This document shows positions 24,597 through 32,381 of a stretch of 64,000 nucleotides of DNA, in pieces. A model generated the notes under the pieces. It worked only from the letters and a program-made list of their open reading frames with translations. It searched no databases and had not been told where the DNA came from. How positions within the stretch are numbered: position 1 is the first letter of the stretch; every line of letters starts with the position of its first letter. The DNA is taken from NCBI GenBank assembly GCA_958445065.1, contig CAUCQW010000004.1:69142-133141 (forward strand), in the 5' to 3' direction. Position numbers and translations under genes: made by a program. The DNA comes from an uncultured Collinsella sp. Lineage in GTDB: Bacteria; Actinomycetota; Coriobacteriia; Coriobacteriales; Coriobacteriaceae.

Positions 24597-25955
24597 ATGG
24601 CCTCATCCGCTCCGCGCGGTTTGCGCTCCGACCATGTTGTTACCGTCGGCATTGCGCTGTTCTCGATGCTCTTTGGCGCCGGCAACCTCATTATTCCGCC
24701 GCTGCTGGCGCTGCAGGCTGGTTCTGCCACGCCGGTCGCCATGCTCGGCTTTCTGATTGCCGCCATCGGCCTGCCCGTCATGGGTTTTATCGCCGTGGCA
24801 CTTGCCGGAACGGCGCGCGAGCTTGCCGGCCGCGTGCATCCTAAGTTTGGCGAATTCTTCGTTGCGGCGGTCTATCTGGCCATCGGTCCGTGCCTGGCCA
24901 TTCCGCGCACAAGCTCTACGGCGTTCGAAATGCTGGTGCCGCTGCTACCCGAGGGCGTTTCGCTCGGCACGGCACGTCTGGTGTTTGCCATCGGGTTCTT
25001 CGTCGTCGCGTTTGTGCTCACGCTGCGCCCGGGTGTCATCACGCGCGTGCTCGGCCGCATTACGGGCCCTGCGCTCATTGCGCTTATCGTGCTCGTTGTC
25101 GGCGCCGCCGTGATCTCGCCGCTAGGACCGGCTGCTGTCCCGCAAGCTCCCTATGATGCCGGTGCTGCCGTGCAGGGCTTTTTGACCGGCTACCAGACCA
25201 TGGACCTGCTCGCGTCGCTCGCCTTTGGCATTATCATCGCCGAGACCATCCACGAGCTGGGCGTTACCGATGACAAGCGCGTGGCCTTCGAGATTTCGCG
25301 CTCCGGTGTGATCGCCGGCGTGCTCATGGCCATTATCTATTGCGGCTTGGCACTTGCCGGTATGCAGCTCGGCACCGTGATGCCCGACGCCACCAACGGC
25401 GCTGCAATCCTTGCCCGCTCTGCCTCCATGCACTTTGGCCTTGCCGGCACGATCGTGGTCTTCGCCATCTTCTTCCTCGCCTGCATGAACGTGTGCATCG
25501 GCCTCATCAGCTGCTGCTCGCGCTACTTCTGCGAGACGTATGTGGTTGAAGGGGGAGCGGAGGCTTCCGAGGAGGCCATGCGCCGCCCCTTCGCGATCCT
25601 CGCCTTTGTATTCGCGGCGTTTTCGTGCGTGCTCTCCAACGTGGGCCTCGATGTGATCCTTATGTTCTCGGTACCCATGCTCAACGCTTTGTATCCCGTC
25701 GCCATTGTGCTGGTGCTTATGGGCCTGGTGCACGGCTTTTGCGACGCTCATCCACAGGTGTGGGTGTGGGTCGGCGGCGTGGTTGCTGTGCAGAGTGTGA
25801 TCACCTCGGTCCGCGATGCGTTCTTTGCGGGCGCGTGGCTGCCGTTCGATGCACTGCCGCTTGCGGACATTGGAGCCGCGTGGGCGCCGGTTGCCGTGGT
25901 TGCCTTTGTGATCGGTCTGCTCCATAGTCGTTTTGTCGCACATTCGAGGAGCTAA
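24597..25955 (+). CDS. brnQ: Branched-chain amino acid transporter, BrnQ/LIVCS family
   Basis: 452 aa with about twelve hydrophobic segments. N-terminal GIALFSMLFGAGNLIIPPLLAL is the family hallmark, followed by GFIAVALAG, PRTSSTAFEM and ETIHELGVTD between helices. Imports Leu/Ile/Val with Na+ or H+. ATG 24597 has CGAAAGGTG upstream; the frame is open further back, but those starts lie before the terminator of the previous operon. Single gene. Confidence 0.9.
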   Translation: MASSAPRGLRSDHVVTVGIALFSMLFGAGNLIIPPLLALQAGSATPVAMLGFLIAAIGLPVMGFIAVALAGTARELAGRVHPKFGEFFVAAVYLAIGPCLAIPRTSSTAFEMLVPLLPEGVSLGTARLVFAIGFFVVAFVLTLRPGVITRVLGRITGPALIALIVLVVGAAVISPLGPAAVPQAPYDAGAAVQGFLTGYQTMDLLASLAFGIIIAETIHELGVTDDKRVAFEISRSGVIAGVLMAIIYCGLALAGMQLGTVMPDATNGAAILARSASMHFGLAGTIVVFAIFFLACMNVCIGLISCCSRYFCETYVVEGGAEASEEAMRRPFAILAFVFAAFSCVLSNVGLDVILMFSVPMLNALYPVAIVLVLMGLVHGFCDAHPQVWVWVGGVVAVQSVITSVRDAFFAGAWLPFDALPLADIGAAWAPVAVVAFVIGLLHSRFVAHSRS

Positions 25956-26046
25956 GGCATCAATGCTTGCACAGGCGGGGAGTCTCCCCTATAATTTCCT
26001 TCGCTTTGGGACACGCAAGGTTTAGACCTTAGCTGCTCAACACCTT

Positions 26047-26123
26047 CGGGACGTGGCGCAGTTTGGTAGCGCGCCTGCTTTGGGAGCAGGATGTCGCAGG
26101 TTCAAATCCTGTCGTCCCGACCA
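26047..26123 (+). tRNA. tRNA-Pro(TGG)
   Basis: Acceptor CGGGACG with CGTCCCG, anticodon stem CCTGC/GCAGG with TGG at the centre of the loop, T-arm GTTCAAATC, encoded CCA end. Confidence 0.96.
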
Positions 26124-26129
26124 TATCTT

Positions 26130-26203
26130 GCGGGCGTAGTTCAATGGTAGAACCCCAGCCTTCCAAGCTGATGACGCGGGTTCGATTCCCGTCGCCCGCT
26201 CCA
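26130..26203 (+). tRNA. tRNA-Gly(TCC)
   Basis: Acceptor GCGGGCG with CGCCCGC, anticodon loop CTTCCAA with TCC, T-arm GTTCGATTC, encoded CCA. Six bases after tRNA-Pro, so probably one transcript. Confidence 0.96.
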
Positions 26204-26214
26204 TAAGATAGATG

Positions 26215-26250
26215 AATGGCTCTGATTCCTTTTGGGACCAGAGCCATTTT
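26215..26250 (+). terminator. Intrinsic terminator of the tRNA pair
   Basis: AATGGCTCTG pairs with CAGAGCCATT, with inner ATTCC/GGGA pairing, followed by TT and CAT. Confidence 0.8.
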
Positions 26251-26283
26251 CATATACATGCCGGGACCCCACATCCCCTTCTA

Positions 26284-26350
26284 AGTTGCGGTGAAATACG
26301 GACTGTTTTTCGGCTTTTATGGCCCATGTAGTCCGTATTTCACCGCAACT
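26284..26350. repeat. Inverted-repeat element, family B, copy 2 (B2)
   Basis: 21-nt perfect arms (26284-26304, 26330-26350). The outer part AGTTGCGGTGAAATA is the family constant; the inner part is CGGACT with AGTCCG. It lies left of the AbiEi-like gene. Confidence 0.85.
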
Positions 26351-26514
26351 ATTTGTAAGGTTGGATTTTGATGCCGTTGGGAGGGTCGTAGCGACCGTCT
26401 ACCGAGAGTGGAAATATTTTTTGAAGCTCTGACCTGCGGCGTCAAGCTTTTGGTCAGCTTTTGGCAAGGCCTGCGGACGGAAGCATGCGATAGCGTAATG
26501 GTATTCTCTCCGCC

Positions 26515-27537
26515 GTGATGGTTATGGGGTTGGCCATGCTCGATAAAGGCAAACATTTTCCGCAGTCATATGCAAGGATGCTATTCTCGGCCGTTGGAAT
26601 TCATCAAGATGGACAGCTGCTTATAACAATTGATCCTTGGGATGAACGCCGTGCGCGTGAGCTTATGCAGGAAGAGCTCATGCTTCGTCTTTACAACCAC
26701 GTGTATGCGGATCCGGTCTATTGGAATAATCTTGGGGTTGAAGATCGCATCTTTCAGCTGGCATCCGCTATTGCGGTCGTTGAACCGGATGCTGTGTTTT
26801 GCGGATCGACAGCAGCGCTGCTCTACGGCATCGGCTCGGCGTATACGCTTCTGGATAAAGTGCAAGTACTGCTGCCACGGTCTACAAGGCGTGATACGTA
26901 TGAGTTCGTTGAATACAAACGCTGGCGGGCGGGCGAAGTGTGGCGGCTAGGTCTGTTTACACTGACGGATCCATGTCGAACGGTTGTTGATATCGCCCGA
27001 ACGAGCGCCTTTCGCTATGCGCTGGGCTATGTCGATGGCTTGGCCCGTGAGTACGATGTCGAACGCGAAGAGCTGCGAGCATATGCGCAGGCAAATTGCC
27101 GAGGGTTGCATGGCATCGCGCGTGCTTTTGACGTTTTTGAGTATATGGACGGCAGGTCAGACAATAGCGGCGAGTCTGAGGCGAGAGCAGCGATGATTCT
27201 CGCTGGGGTTGTCGCGCCCGAGCTTCAAGTTGAGATAACGCGACCGGGAAACGCTGGCTATTATCTAGCAGATTATGGCTGGCAGATGTCAGACGGCTCA
27301 TGGACGCTGGCAGAGCTGCATGGGCTAGGCAAGTTTGAAGACGAGGCTCAAAATGATCCCGAGCAGGCGGCGGCAAAAACGTATCGAGCGGCCCTCATGC
27401 GCGACGCGAACCTTCGCGCCATGGGCCACAACATCATTCATTTCAAACTCTCGGACACCTACGACGTAGAATCGTTCGGTGCCATGATGCGCGGTTACGG
27501 CATTCCGACAACAAAACCCTACGCCGAATCCCGATAG
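26515..27537 (+). CDS. AbiEi-like / DUF559-related protein (predicted accessory gene)
   Basis: 340 aa. The middle (FCGSTAALLYGIGSAY, LTDPCRTVVDIART, ALGYVDGLAREYDV) resembles the AbiEi-type antitoxin/regulator layout, and the C-terminal third (SGESEARAAMILAGVVAPELQVEI, LADYGWQ, ELHGLGKFED, ALMRDANLRAMGHNIIHFKLSD) resembles the DUF559/Vsr-like nuclease fold that often follows it in actinobacteria. The catalytic acidic residues appear partly changed, so nuclease activity is uncertain. There is no clear ribosome site; a TATTCT at 26502-26507 would put the transcript start almost at the GTG, so it may be leaderless. Later ATGs (26518, 26524, 26536) are alternatives. Codon use is less G+C-rich than its neighbours, and the gene is flanked by repeats B2 and B3. 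Confidence 0.55.
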   Translation: MMVMGLAMLDKGKHFPQSYARMLFSAVGIHQDGQLLITIDPWDERRARELMQEELMLRLYNHVYADPVYWNNLGVEDRIFQLASAIAVVEPDAVFCGSTAALLYGIGSAYTLLDKVQVLLPRSTRRDTYEFVEYKRWRAGEVWRLGLFTLTDPCRTVVDIARTSAFRYALGYVDGLAREYDVEREELRAYAQANCRGLHGIARAFDVFEYMDGRSDNSGESEARAAMILAGVVAPELQVEITRPGNAGYYLADYGWQMSDGSWTLAELHGLGKFEDEAQNDPEQAAAKTYRAALMRDANLRAMGHNIIHFKLSDTYDVESFGAMMRGYGIPTTKPYAESR

Positions 27538-27563
27538 CGAAATCGTTCGCGGTCCACCTTCAA

Positions 27564-27634
27564 TAAGTTGCGGTGAAATGCGGACTGTTGAGGCCTTTAA
27601 AGGCATAAATCAGTCTGTATTTCACCGCAACTTA
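27564..27634. repeat. Inverted-repeat element, family B, copy 3 (B3)
   Basis: 24-nt arms (27564-27587, 27611-27634). Two positions differ between arms, and both would be G-U pairs in RNA. Constant part TAAGTTGCGGTGAAAT; inner part GCGGACTG with CAGTCTGT. It lies between convergent genes. Confidence 0.83.
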
Positions 27635-27647
27635 GGTGGGGATGGGT

Positions 27648-28124
27648 TTATCTGCGGGGGCGGTGGCGGAGTTTGTCGATGGTGGAGTCGGTGCTTCGGC
27701 TGCGGGCTTCGGCGGCGCGGTCGCGAGCGTCGGCCGCGGTTTGGCGCTTGCGGCGGTAATCGATCATGCCTTGGATGATGGGCTTGCCAAAGCTCACGAC
27801 ATCATCGTTGTAGATGGCGGTTCGGGCTGCGAGGAGGCAGTCGGTAAAGTCCATATGGGTCTTGCCAAAGAGTTTGACGGCAAGGGCGACAACGGTGGGC
27901 TCGTCGACCATGACGTCATCGAGCAGCCTTTTCATGGCCGCAGTAATCTCAACGCGGGGAACCTTATAGACGTCGCGCAGCGTGACCACGACGCGCGTGA
28001 TGATTTCGGGGTAGACGCGAGCGGTGCGCGTGGCGATGACCTTGGCGGCGCGCGGTGACAGAACCTCGTCGTCGTCAAGCAGGTAGCGCAGGATGACGGT
28101 CTCGTCGATGATGGTGCTACTCAT
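27648..28124 (-). CDS. PIN-domain toxin
   Basis: 158 aa. PIN ribonuclease fold with acidic residues Asp7 (IIDETVILRYLL), Glu40 (VYPEII), and Asp92 and Asp95 (HMDFTDCLLAAR), the usual Mg2+ set of VapC-like toxins. The C-terminal 35 residues are highly charged (RRKRQTAADARDRAAEARSR). It overlaps the antitoxin gene by eight bases (ATGAGTAG), a typical toxin-antitoxin layout with antitoxin first. Probable activity is RNA cleavage; the target is unknown. Confidence 0.8.
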   Translation of the reverse strand: MSSTIIDETVILRYLLDDDEVLSPRAAKVIATRTARVYPEIITRVVVTLRDVYKVPRVEITAAMKRLLDDVMVDEPTVVALAVKLFGKTHMDFTDCLLAARTAIYNDDVVSFGKPIIQGMIDYRRKRQTAADARDRAAEARSRSTDSTIDKLRHRPRR

Positions 28125-28440
28125 GGATATCTACTTCCTCGGGACCCAAAATCGAATCGTCGCTTTCTGTGGCAAGGTACTCAATCCAGGCATTGCGCTC
28201 TTCGGAGCGGCGATTGGGGTCCCCATATGCTTTGAGCGATCCATAGGCGGCCGTGCCGTCCTTGGAACGCACGGCGACCGGCTGAAAGGGGAGCTTGCGC
28301 ATCAAAATGCTCTGCGCGACAAATAGACGGACAGCCTCGGCGAGCGATGTGCCCATGGCGTCGTAGAGATGCTCGGCATGCTGCTTGTCTTCCTCGCGAA
28401 TGCGCACCTGCAGGATGGCTCTTTTTTGAGTCGATGACAT
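28117..28440 (-). CDS. RelB/DinJ-type antitoxin
   Basis: 107 aa. N-terminal half AILQVRIREEDKQHAEHLYDAMGTSLAEAVRLFVAQSI has the ribbon-helix-helix RelB/DinJ pattern that binds DNA and dimerises; the acidic C-terminal half (ESDDSILGPEEVDIHE) should wrap the toxin. ATG 28440 has AAGGGGG upstream; the frame could extend 22 codons further without a site. RelB-type antitoxin with a PIN toxin is a mixed pairing. Autoregulation is likely. Confidence 0.78.
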   Translation of the reverse strand: MSSTQKRAILQVRIREEDKQHAEHLYDAMGTSLAEAVRLFVAQSILMRKLPFQPVAVRSKDGTAAYGSLKAYGDPNRRSEERNAWIEYLATESDDSILGPEEVDIHE

Positions 28441-28867
28441 CACTGGCCCCCTTAATGAGCGTGCAATATAGTCGGTCAAATGCGGCATGTGCCGATACTT
28501 GAGCATCTTATAACGATTACTTTATTTCACTCAAGTTGATAACCATAAACACGAATACAAGCGTAGTACATCCAAAACGAGAGCGCGTAAAAATCTCTGA
28601 GGCGTACGCATGTAATACACTCACCTTTATAGCTATCCGAGAATAGTTCCAACCTGCCAAAACCCCTGCAATACACCCGTATTGCAGGGCCTATGCTCAA
28701 GTTTGCCACCTGCAACTGCGTATATTTAACCTGTATATCGTTGGAGGAATTCTATCGAAGTGCCTGTTTCGCCGCATGCACTCGATACGCCGATGCCGGG
28801 CCACGGGCGGTCCGGGGCAACGTCGACAGGGTCTCTCTGGCATGGGATTCAGGAGGGAGTGAACAAC
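28441..28867. other. 427-bp A/T-rich region upstream of the formate hydrogenlyase cluster
   Basis: Divergent region between the toxin-antitoxin pair and the HydN-like gene. Distinctly A/T-rich against its neighbours. Holds the 28664-28689 hairpin and should contain both promoters; several TATA-like boxes (28721-28739) give no unambiguous -35/-10 pair. Short frames here lack ribosome sites and are not called. Confidence 0.5.
28664..28689. promoter_or_regulatory. Perfect 11-bp dyad upstream of the formate cluster
   Basis: CCCTGCAATAC (28664-28674), loop ACCC, perfect complement 28679-28689. No T-run on either strand, so an operator or leader structure is more likely than a terminator. Confidence 0.5.
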
Positions 28868-29386
28868 ATGGGCAATAAACGAGTCGTAGCCGATTCCTCA
28901 CGCTGCATTGGGTGCCAAACCTGTATGGCGGCGTGCATCGAGGCACACGATATTCCCGGCAACATCGCCGCGCCGCGCTTGCGCGTGACGCGTACGTACG
29001 AGATCTCCGCACCGGTGGCTTGCCATCACTGCGAGGATGCCCCGTGCGCCAAGGCCTGCCCCACGGGCGCCTTGTTCTTTGATCCAAAGAACCATCGCAT
29101 CGGTGTTAACGAGGACAACTGCATCGGCTGCAAGAGCTGCGTCATGGCCTGCCCCTTTGGCGCCGTGAGCGTGGCGACCACGCAGGTCCCCGTCTTGATG
29201 GGCGACGTGCGCGTGGGTTCGCAGACTAAGAGCTTCGTGCTCAAGTGCGACCTGTGCGTGGACCGTCCCGGCGGTCCGGCGTGTGCCGAGGCGTGTCCGA
29301 CCAAGGGCCTCACCCTGGTGGACGAGGAGCGTCTGGCAGAACTGACCGCCGAGCGTGCCCGCGCCACCATCGAAAACGAGGCGTAG
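28868..29386 (+). CDS. hydN: 4Fe-4S ferredoxin-type electron transfer protein (HydN/HycB-like)
   Basis: 172 aa with four [4Fe-4S] cysteine sets: CIGCQTCMAAC, CHHCEDAPCAKACP, CIGCKSCVMACP and CDLCVDRPGGPACAEACP. Cytosolic. Such proteins take electrons from the formate dehydrogenase catalytic subunit. ATG 28868 follows AGGAGGGAG; the longer upstream frame lacks a ribosome site. It is 76 bp before fdhF, which it probably partners. Confidence 0.88.
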   Translation: MGNKRVVADSSRCIGCQTCMAACIEAHDIPGNIAAPRLRVTRTYEISAPVACHHCEDAPCAKACPTGALFFDPKNHRIGVNEDNCIGCKSCVMACPFGAVSVATTQVPVLMGDVRVGSQTKSFVLKCDLCVDRPGGPACAEACPTKGLTLVDEERLAELTAERARATIENEA

Positions 29387-29462
29387 GCGGGTGGCCATAC
29401 AGGCCCAACGATTGTCAAATACGTACCGATTAATCGGTAGCAGAGAAAGGAAGGAGGGTGTC

Positions 29463-31685
29463 ATGGAGAAGCATAAAGTGATCTGCCCGTATTGCGGCGC
29501 CGGTTGCCAGTTTAACCTCCTGGTCCAAAACGGCCAGGTCGTGGGTACCGAACCGCTTAACGGCATCACCAACCAGGGCGAGCTGTGCCTTAAGGGCATG
29601 AGCGGCTACGACTTCATCAACGACACCAAGATCTTGACTCCTCGCGTACTGCACCCGATGATCCGCCGCACCAAGGGCGCGGATCTTGAGCGCGTAAGCT
29701 GGGACGAGGCACTGGATTTCACCGCATCTAAGATGCAGGCCATAATTGACGAATATGGTCCTAACGCTGTCATGACCACCGGCTCTTCGCGAGGCGGCGG
29801 CAATGAGGCGAACTACGTCATGCAGAAGTTTACGCGTGCGTGCATCGGCACCCACAGCGTAGACAACTGCGCCCGTACTTGACACGGCCCTACTGTCCTC
29901 GGTCTGATGGACACGGTTGGTTCAGGTTGCATGTCATGCTCCATCCCCGGTATGGAGGATGCGGGCTGCATTTTCCTCTTCGGCTATAACCCTGCCGATT
30001 CGCACCCCATCGTCGCAAGGCGTATCGTGCGAGCCAAAGAAAAGGGTTGCAAGATCATTGTCGCCGACCCGCGCCATATCGAAACCGCGCGTATCGCCGA
30101 TCTCTACCTTCCGATCAAGAACGGTTGCAATGTTGCGTTCCTCAACGCCTTTGCCAACTGTCTGGTCAACGATGGCCTCTACGACAAGGAATTCGTCGCC
30201 GAGCACACGAACGGCTTTGACGAGTGGTGGGAGACCATCAAGAACTACACTCCCGAATCCGTACAGGACATCACGGGTGTCGATCCCGCGCTGATCCACC
30301 AAGCTGCCGAGATGTACGCCACGGCGAAGCCTTCTGCCATCATTGGCTGGGGCATGGGCGTATGCCAGCAGAAGCAGAACCTGAAGACGGTGCACACCAT
30401 CGCCTCCATCGCCTGCGTTGCCGGCCAGATCGGCAAACCCAACTCCGGCCTCGCGCCCGTGCGCGGCCAGAACAACGTCCAGGGCTCCTGCGATATGGGC
30501 ATGCTGCCCAACCTGTACCCTGGCTACCAGAAAGTCACCGACCCCGCCGCTCGCGCCAAGTTTGCCAAGGCTTGGGGCGTGCCCGAGGAAAAGCTCCCGC
30601 TCGAGGAGGGCTACAAGCTCACCGACCTGGGCCACCTGGTCGACGAGGGCAAGGTGCACTGCTTCTACAACTACGGCGAGGACCCGGTGCAGACCGAGCC
30701 CGATTCGGCCGGTATGCGCAAGACGCTTTCCGAGCTGGATCTGTTCATTTGCCAGGACATCTTTATGACGCAGACGACCATGCTCGCCGACGTCATCCTG
30801 CCTGCCACCTCTTGGGGCGAGCACGAGGGTGTCTTTACCGCGTCCGACCGTAGCTTCCAGCACTTTGACGCGGCCGTTCCGCCCAAGGGCGAGTGCCGTC
30901 ACGACTGGGAGATCTTCGCGGACCTGTCCACGCGCATGGGCTATCCCATGCACTACGACAACACCGAGCAGATCTGGAACGAGTGCATTAGCCTGTGCCC
31001 CAACTTTGTGGGCGCGACCTACGAGAAGATGGCTCCCGAGGGCGGTTACGCCCAGTGGCCGGTCAAGAGCACCGATGTGAACGACCACGGCACGGCCGAC
31101 ATGTTCGCTGGTGGCAAGTTCACCACCAAGGACGGCCGCGCCAACCTGATGGCGCACGACTGGGAGGCGCCCTCCGAGCTTCCCGACGATGAGTACCCGC
31201 TCATCCTGTGCACCGTCCGCGAGGTCGGCCACTACAGCTGCCGCTCGATGACCGGCAACTGCAAGACGCTGGCGCTGCTTGCCGACGAGCCCGGCTTTGT
31301 CCGCATGAATCCCGCGGACGCCCAGGCGCGCGGCATCAAGAACGGCGACATCGTCTCGATTCACAGCCGCCGCGGCCAGGTATACAGCCGCGCCGACGTG
31401 AGCGACCGTATCAACAAGGGCACGGTCTATATGACCTACCAGTGGTGGATCGGCAAGTGCAACGAGCTGACCATGCACAAGGTCGACCCGGTCTCGCACA
31501 CGCCCGAGGACAAGTTCTCCGCCTGCCAGGTCGATCCAATCGCCGACCAGGTCTGGGCCGAGGACGAAGTCGAGCGTCAGTACACCGAGCTCAAGCAGGC
31601 TCTGGTGGACGCCGCCGCTCCCCAGGATGTTGAGCCCGGCGCCGCCAAGTTCGACGACGAGACGCACGTGAATCAAATCGTGTAG
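29463..31685 (+). CDS. fdhF: Formate dehydrogenase H, selenocysteine-containing
   Basis: 740 aa when the TGA at codon 140 is read as selenocysteine. Oxidises formate to CO2 for the hydrogenlyase. The N-terminal [4Fe-4S] motif is CPYCGAGC...ELCLKG; Sec140-His141 lie in NCARTUHGPTV, the same position as in E. coli FdhF. Molybdopterin guanine dinucleotide-binding blocks follow (IFLFGYNPADSHP, PATSWGEHEGVF, LCTVREVGHYSCRSMTGNC). There is no Tat signal, so it is cytosolic. ATG follows AAAGGAAGGAGGG. It belongs with hydN upstream and hyfA-J downstream, with a hairpin between fdhF and hyfA. Confidence 0.97.
29880..29882 (+). other. Selenocysteine codon of fdhF (UGA, residue 140)
   Basis: In-frame TGA in ACT-TGA-CAC, encoding T-U-H, the Mo-ligand motif of selenocysteine formate dehydrogenases. 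Confidence 0.97.
29894..29913 (+). promoter_or_regulatory. SECIS hairpin of fdhF
   Basis: TGTCC with GGACA, a bulged T at 29908, then TC/GA and the apical loop GGTCT (29901-29905), about 18 nt after the UGA. Loop and bulge match the SelB-binding element of E. coli fdhF. Confidence 0.88.
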
Positions 31686-31706
31686 TCCCGTTCTCGTTGG
31701 CTTTTT

Positions 31707-31748
31707 GGGCCGGGCGTCCCGTACGTTCGGGAGCCCGGCCCGTTATTT
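31707..31748 (+). terminator. Hairpin with weak T-tract between fdhF and hyfA
   Basis: GGGCCGGGC pairs perfectly with GCCCGGCCC, with an inner TCCCG/CGGGA pair, then GTTATTTT. Could partly terminate transcription and set fdhF above hyf, or protect the 3' end. Confidence 0.6.
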
Positions 31749-31763
31749 TGAAAGGAAGTGGGG

Positions 31764-32381
31764 ATGAACCGCTTCATCGACATCAACCCGGAGAGGTGCA
31801 TCGGCTGCGGAACATGCCAGTCCGCCTGTGCCGACGCCCACCGGATGCAGGGTCTTCAGGATACGCCGCGCCTGGCGCTCGTGAAGACCGGCGGTATTTC
31901 GGCCGCCCTTGCCTGCCACCATTGCGAGGGTGCCCCCTGCGCCGAGGTTTGCCCGGTGAATGCCATCGAGCACGATGGCGATCGCATCCACGTCAAGGAG
32001 CAGGAGTGCATCGGGTGCAGGCTGTGCGCCATCGCGTGCCCCTTCGGAGCCATCCATCCCGATGGCACGTCTATCGCCGGTGTCGCAGGCATGTGCGACC
32101 CGACGCCTTCGTATCCTAAGTCCCTGAGCAGCCTGCTTACGTGGGCTCCCGGCCAGTACACCTGCGCTGTCAAGTGCGATCTGTGCGCCTTCGATCCGGA
32201 CGGCCCGCATTGTGTGGCGGCGTGCCCCACCAAGGCGCTGACCGTCATGGGCGGCGCGGCCGATCGCGAGCTCGACGAGGCCAAGCGCCTGCGCTCGATC
32301 GAAAACGGCCCGACTGTCGACGTTACCGCCGTGGCCCAGGGCCTGTCCGAGAAAGCAGAAGGGAGCGTAAACAATGGATAG
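31764..32381 (+). CDS. hyfA: Hydrogenase-4 component A, 4Fe-4S electron transfer protein
   Basis: 205 aa with four [4Fe-4S] cysteine sets (CIGCGTCQSAC, CHHCEGAPCAEVCP, CIGCRLCAIACP, CDLCAFDPDGPHCVAACP). Links FdhF to the hydrogenase module. It is distinct from hydN (about a third longer C-terminal spacing and tail). ATG 31764 has AAAGGA seven bases before it. Its 3' end overlaps hyfB by eight bases. Confidence 0.92.
   Translation: MNRFIDINPERCIGCGTCQSACADAHRMQGLQDTPRLALVKTGGISAALACHHCEGAPCAEVCPVNAIEHDGDRIHVKEQECIGCRLCAIACPFGAIHPDGTSIAGVAGMCDPTPSYPKSLSSLLTWAPGQYTCAVKCDLCAFDPDGPHCVAACPTKALTVMGGAADRELDEAKRLRSIENGPTVDVTAVAQGLSEKAEGSVNNG

Larger units (their letters stand above)
26204..26514. other. 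Gene-free stretch after the tRNA pair
   Basis: Holds the tRNA terminator, repeat B2 and, near 26502-26507, a TATTCT -10-like box for the next gene. Nothing else was recognised. Confidence 0.5.

Noticed and set aside
28527-28715. A 62-codon minus-strand frame in the A/T-rich region before the formate cluster
   Set aside because: No ribosome site or family similarity, and it overlaps the 28664-28689 dyad.
29880-29882. fdhF as two genes broken by a nonsense codon
   Set aside because: The TGA aligns with Sec140 of E. coli FdhF and is followed by a matching SECIS hairpin.
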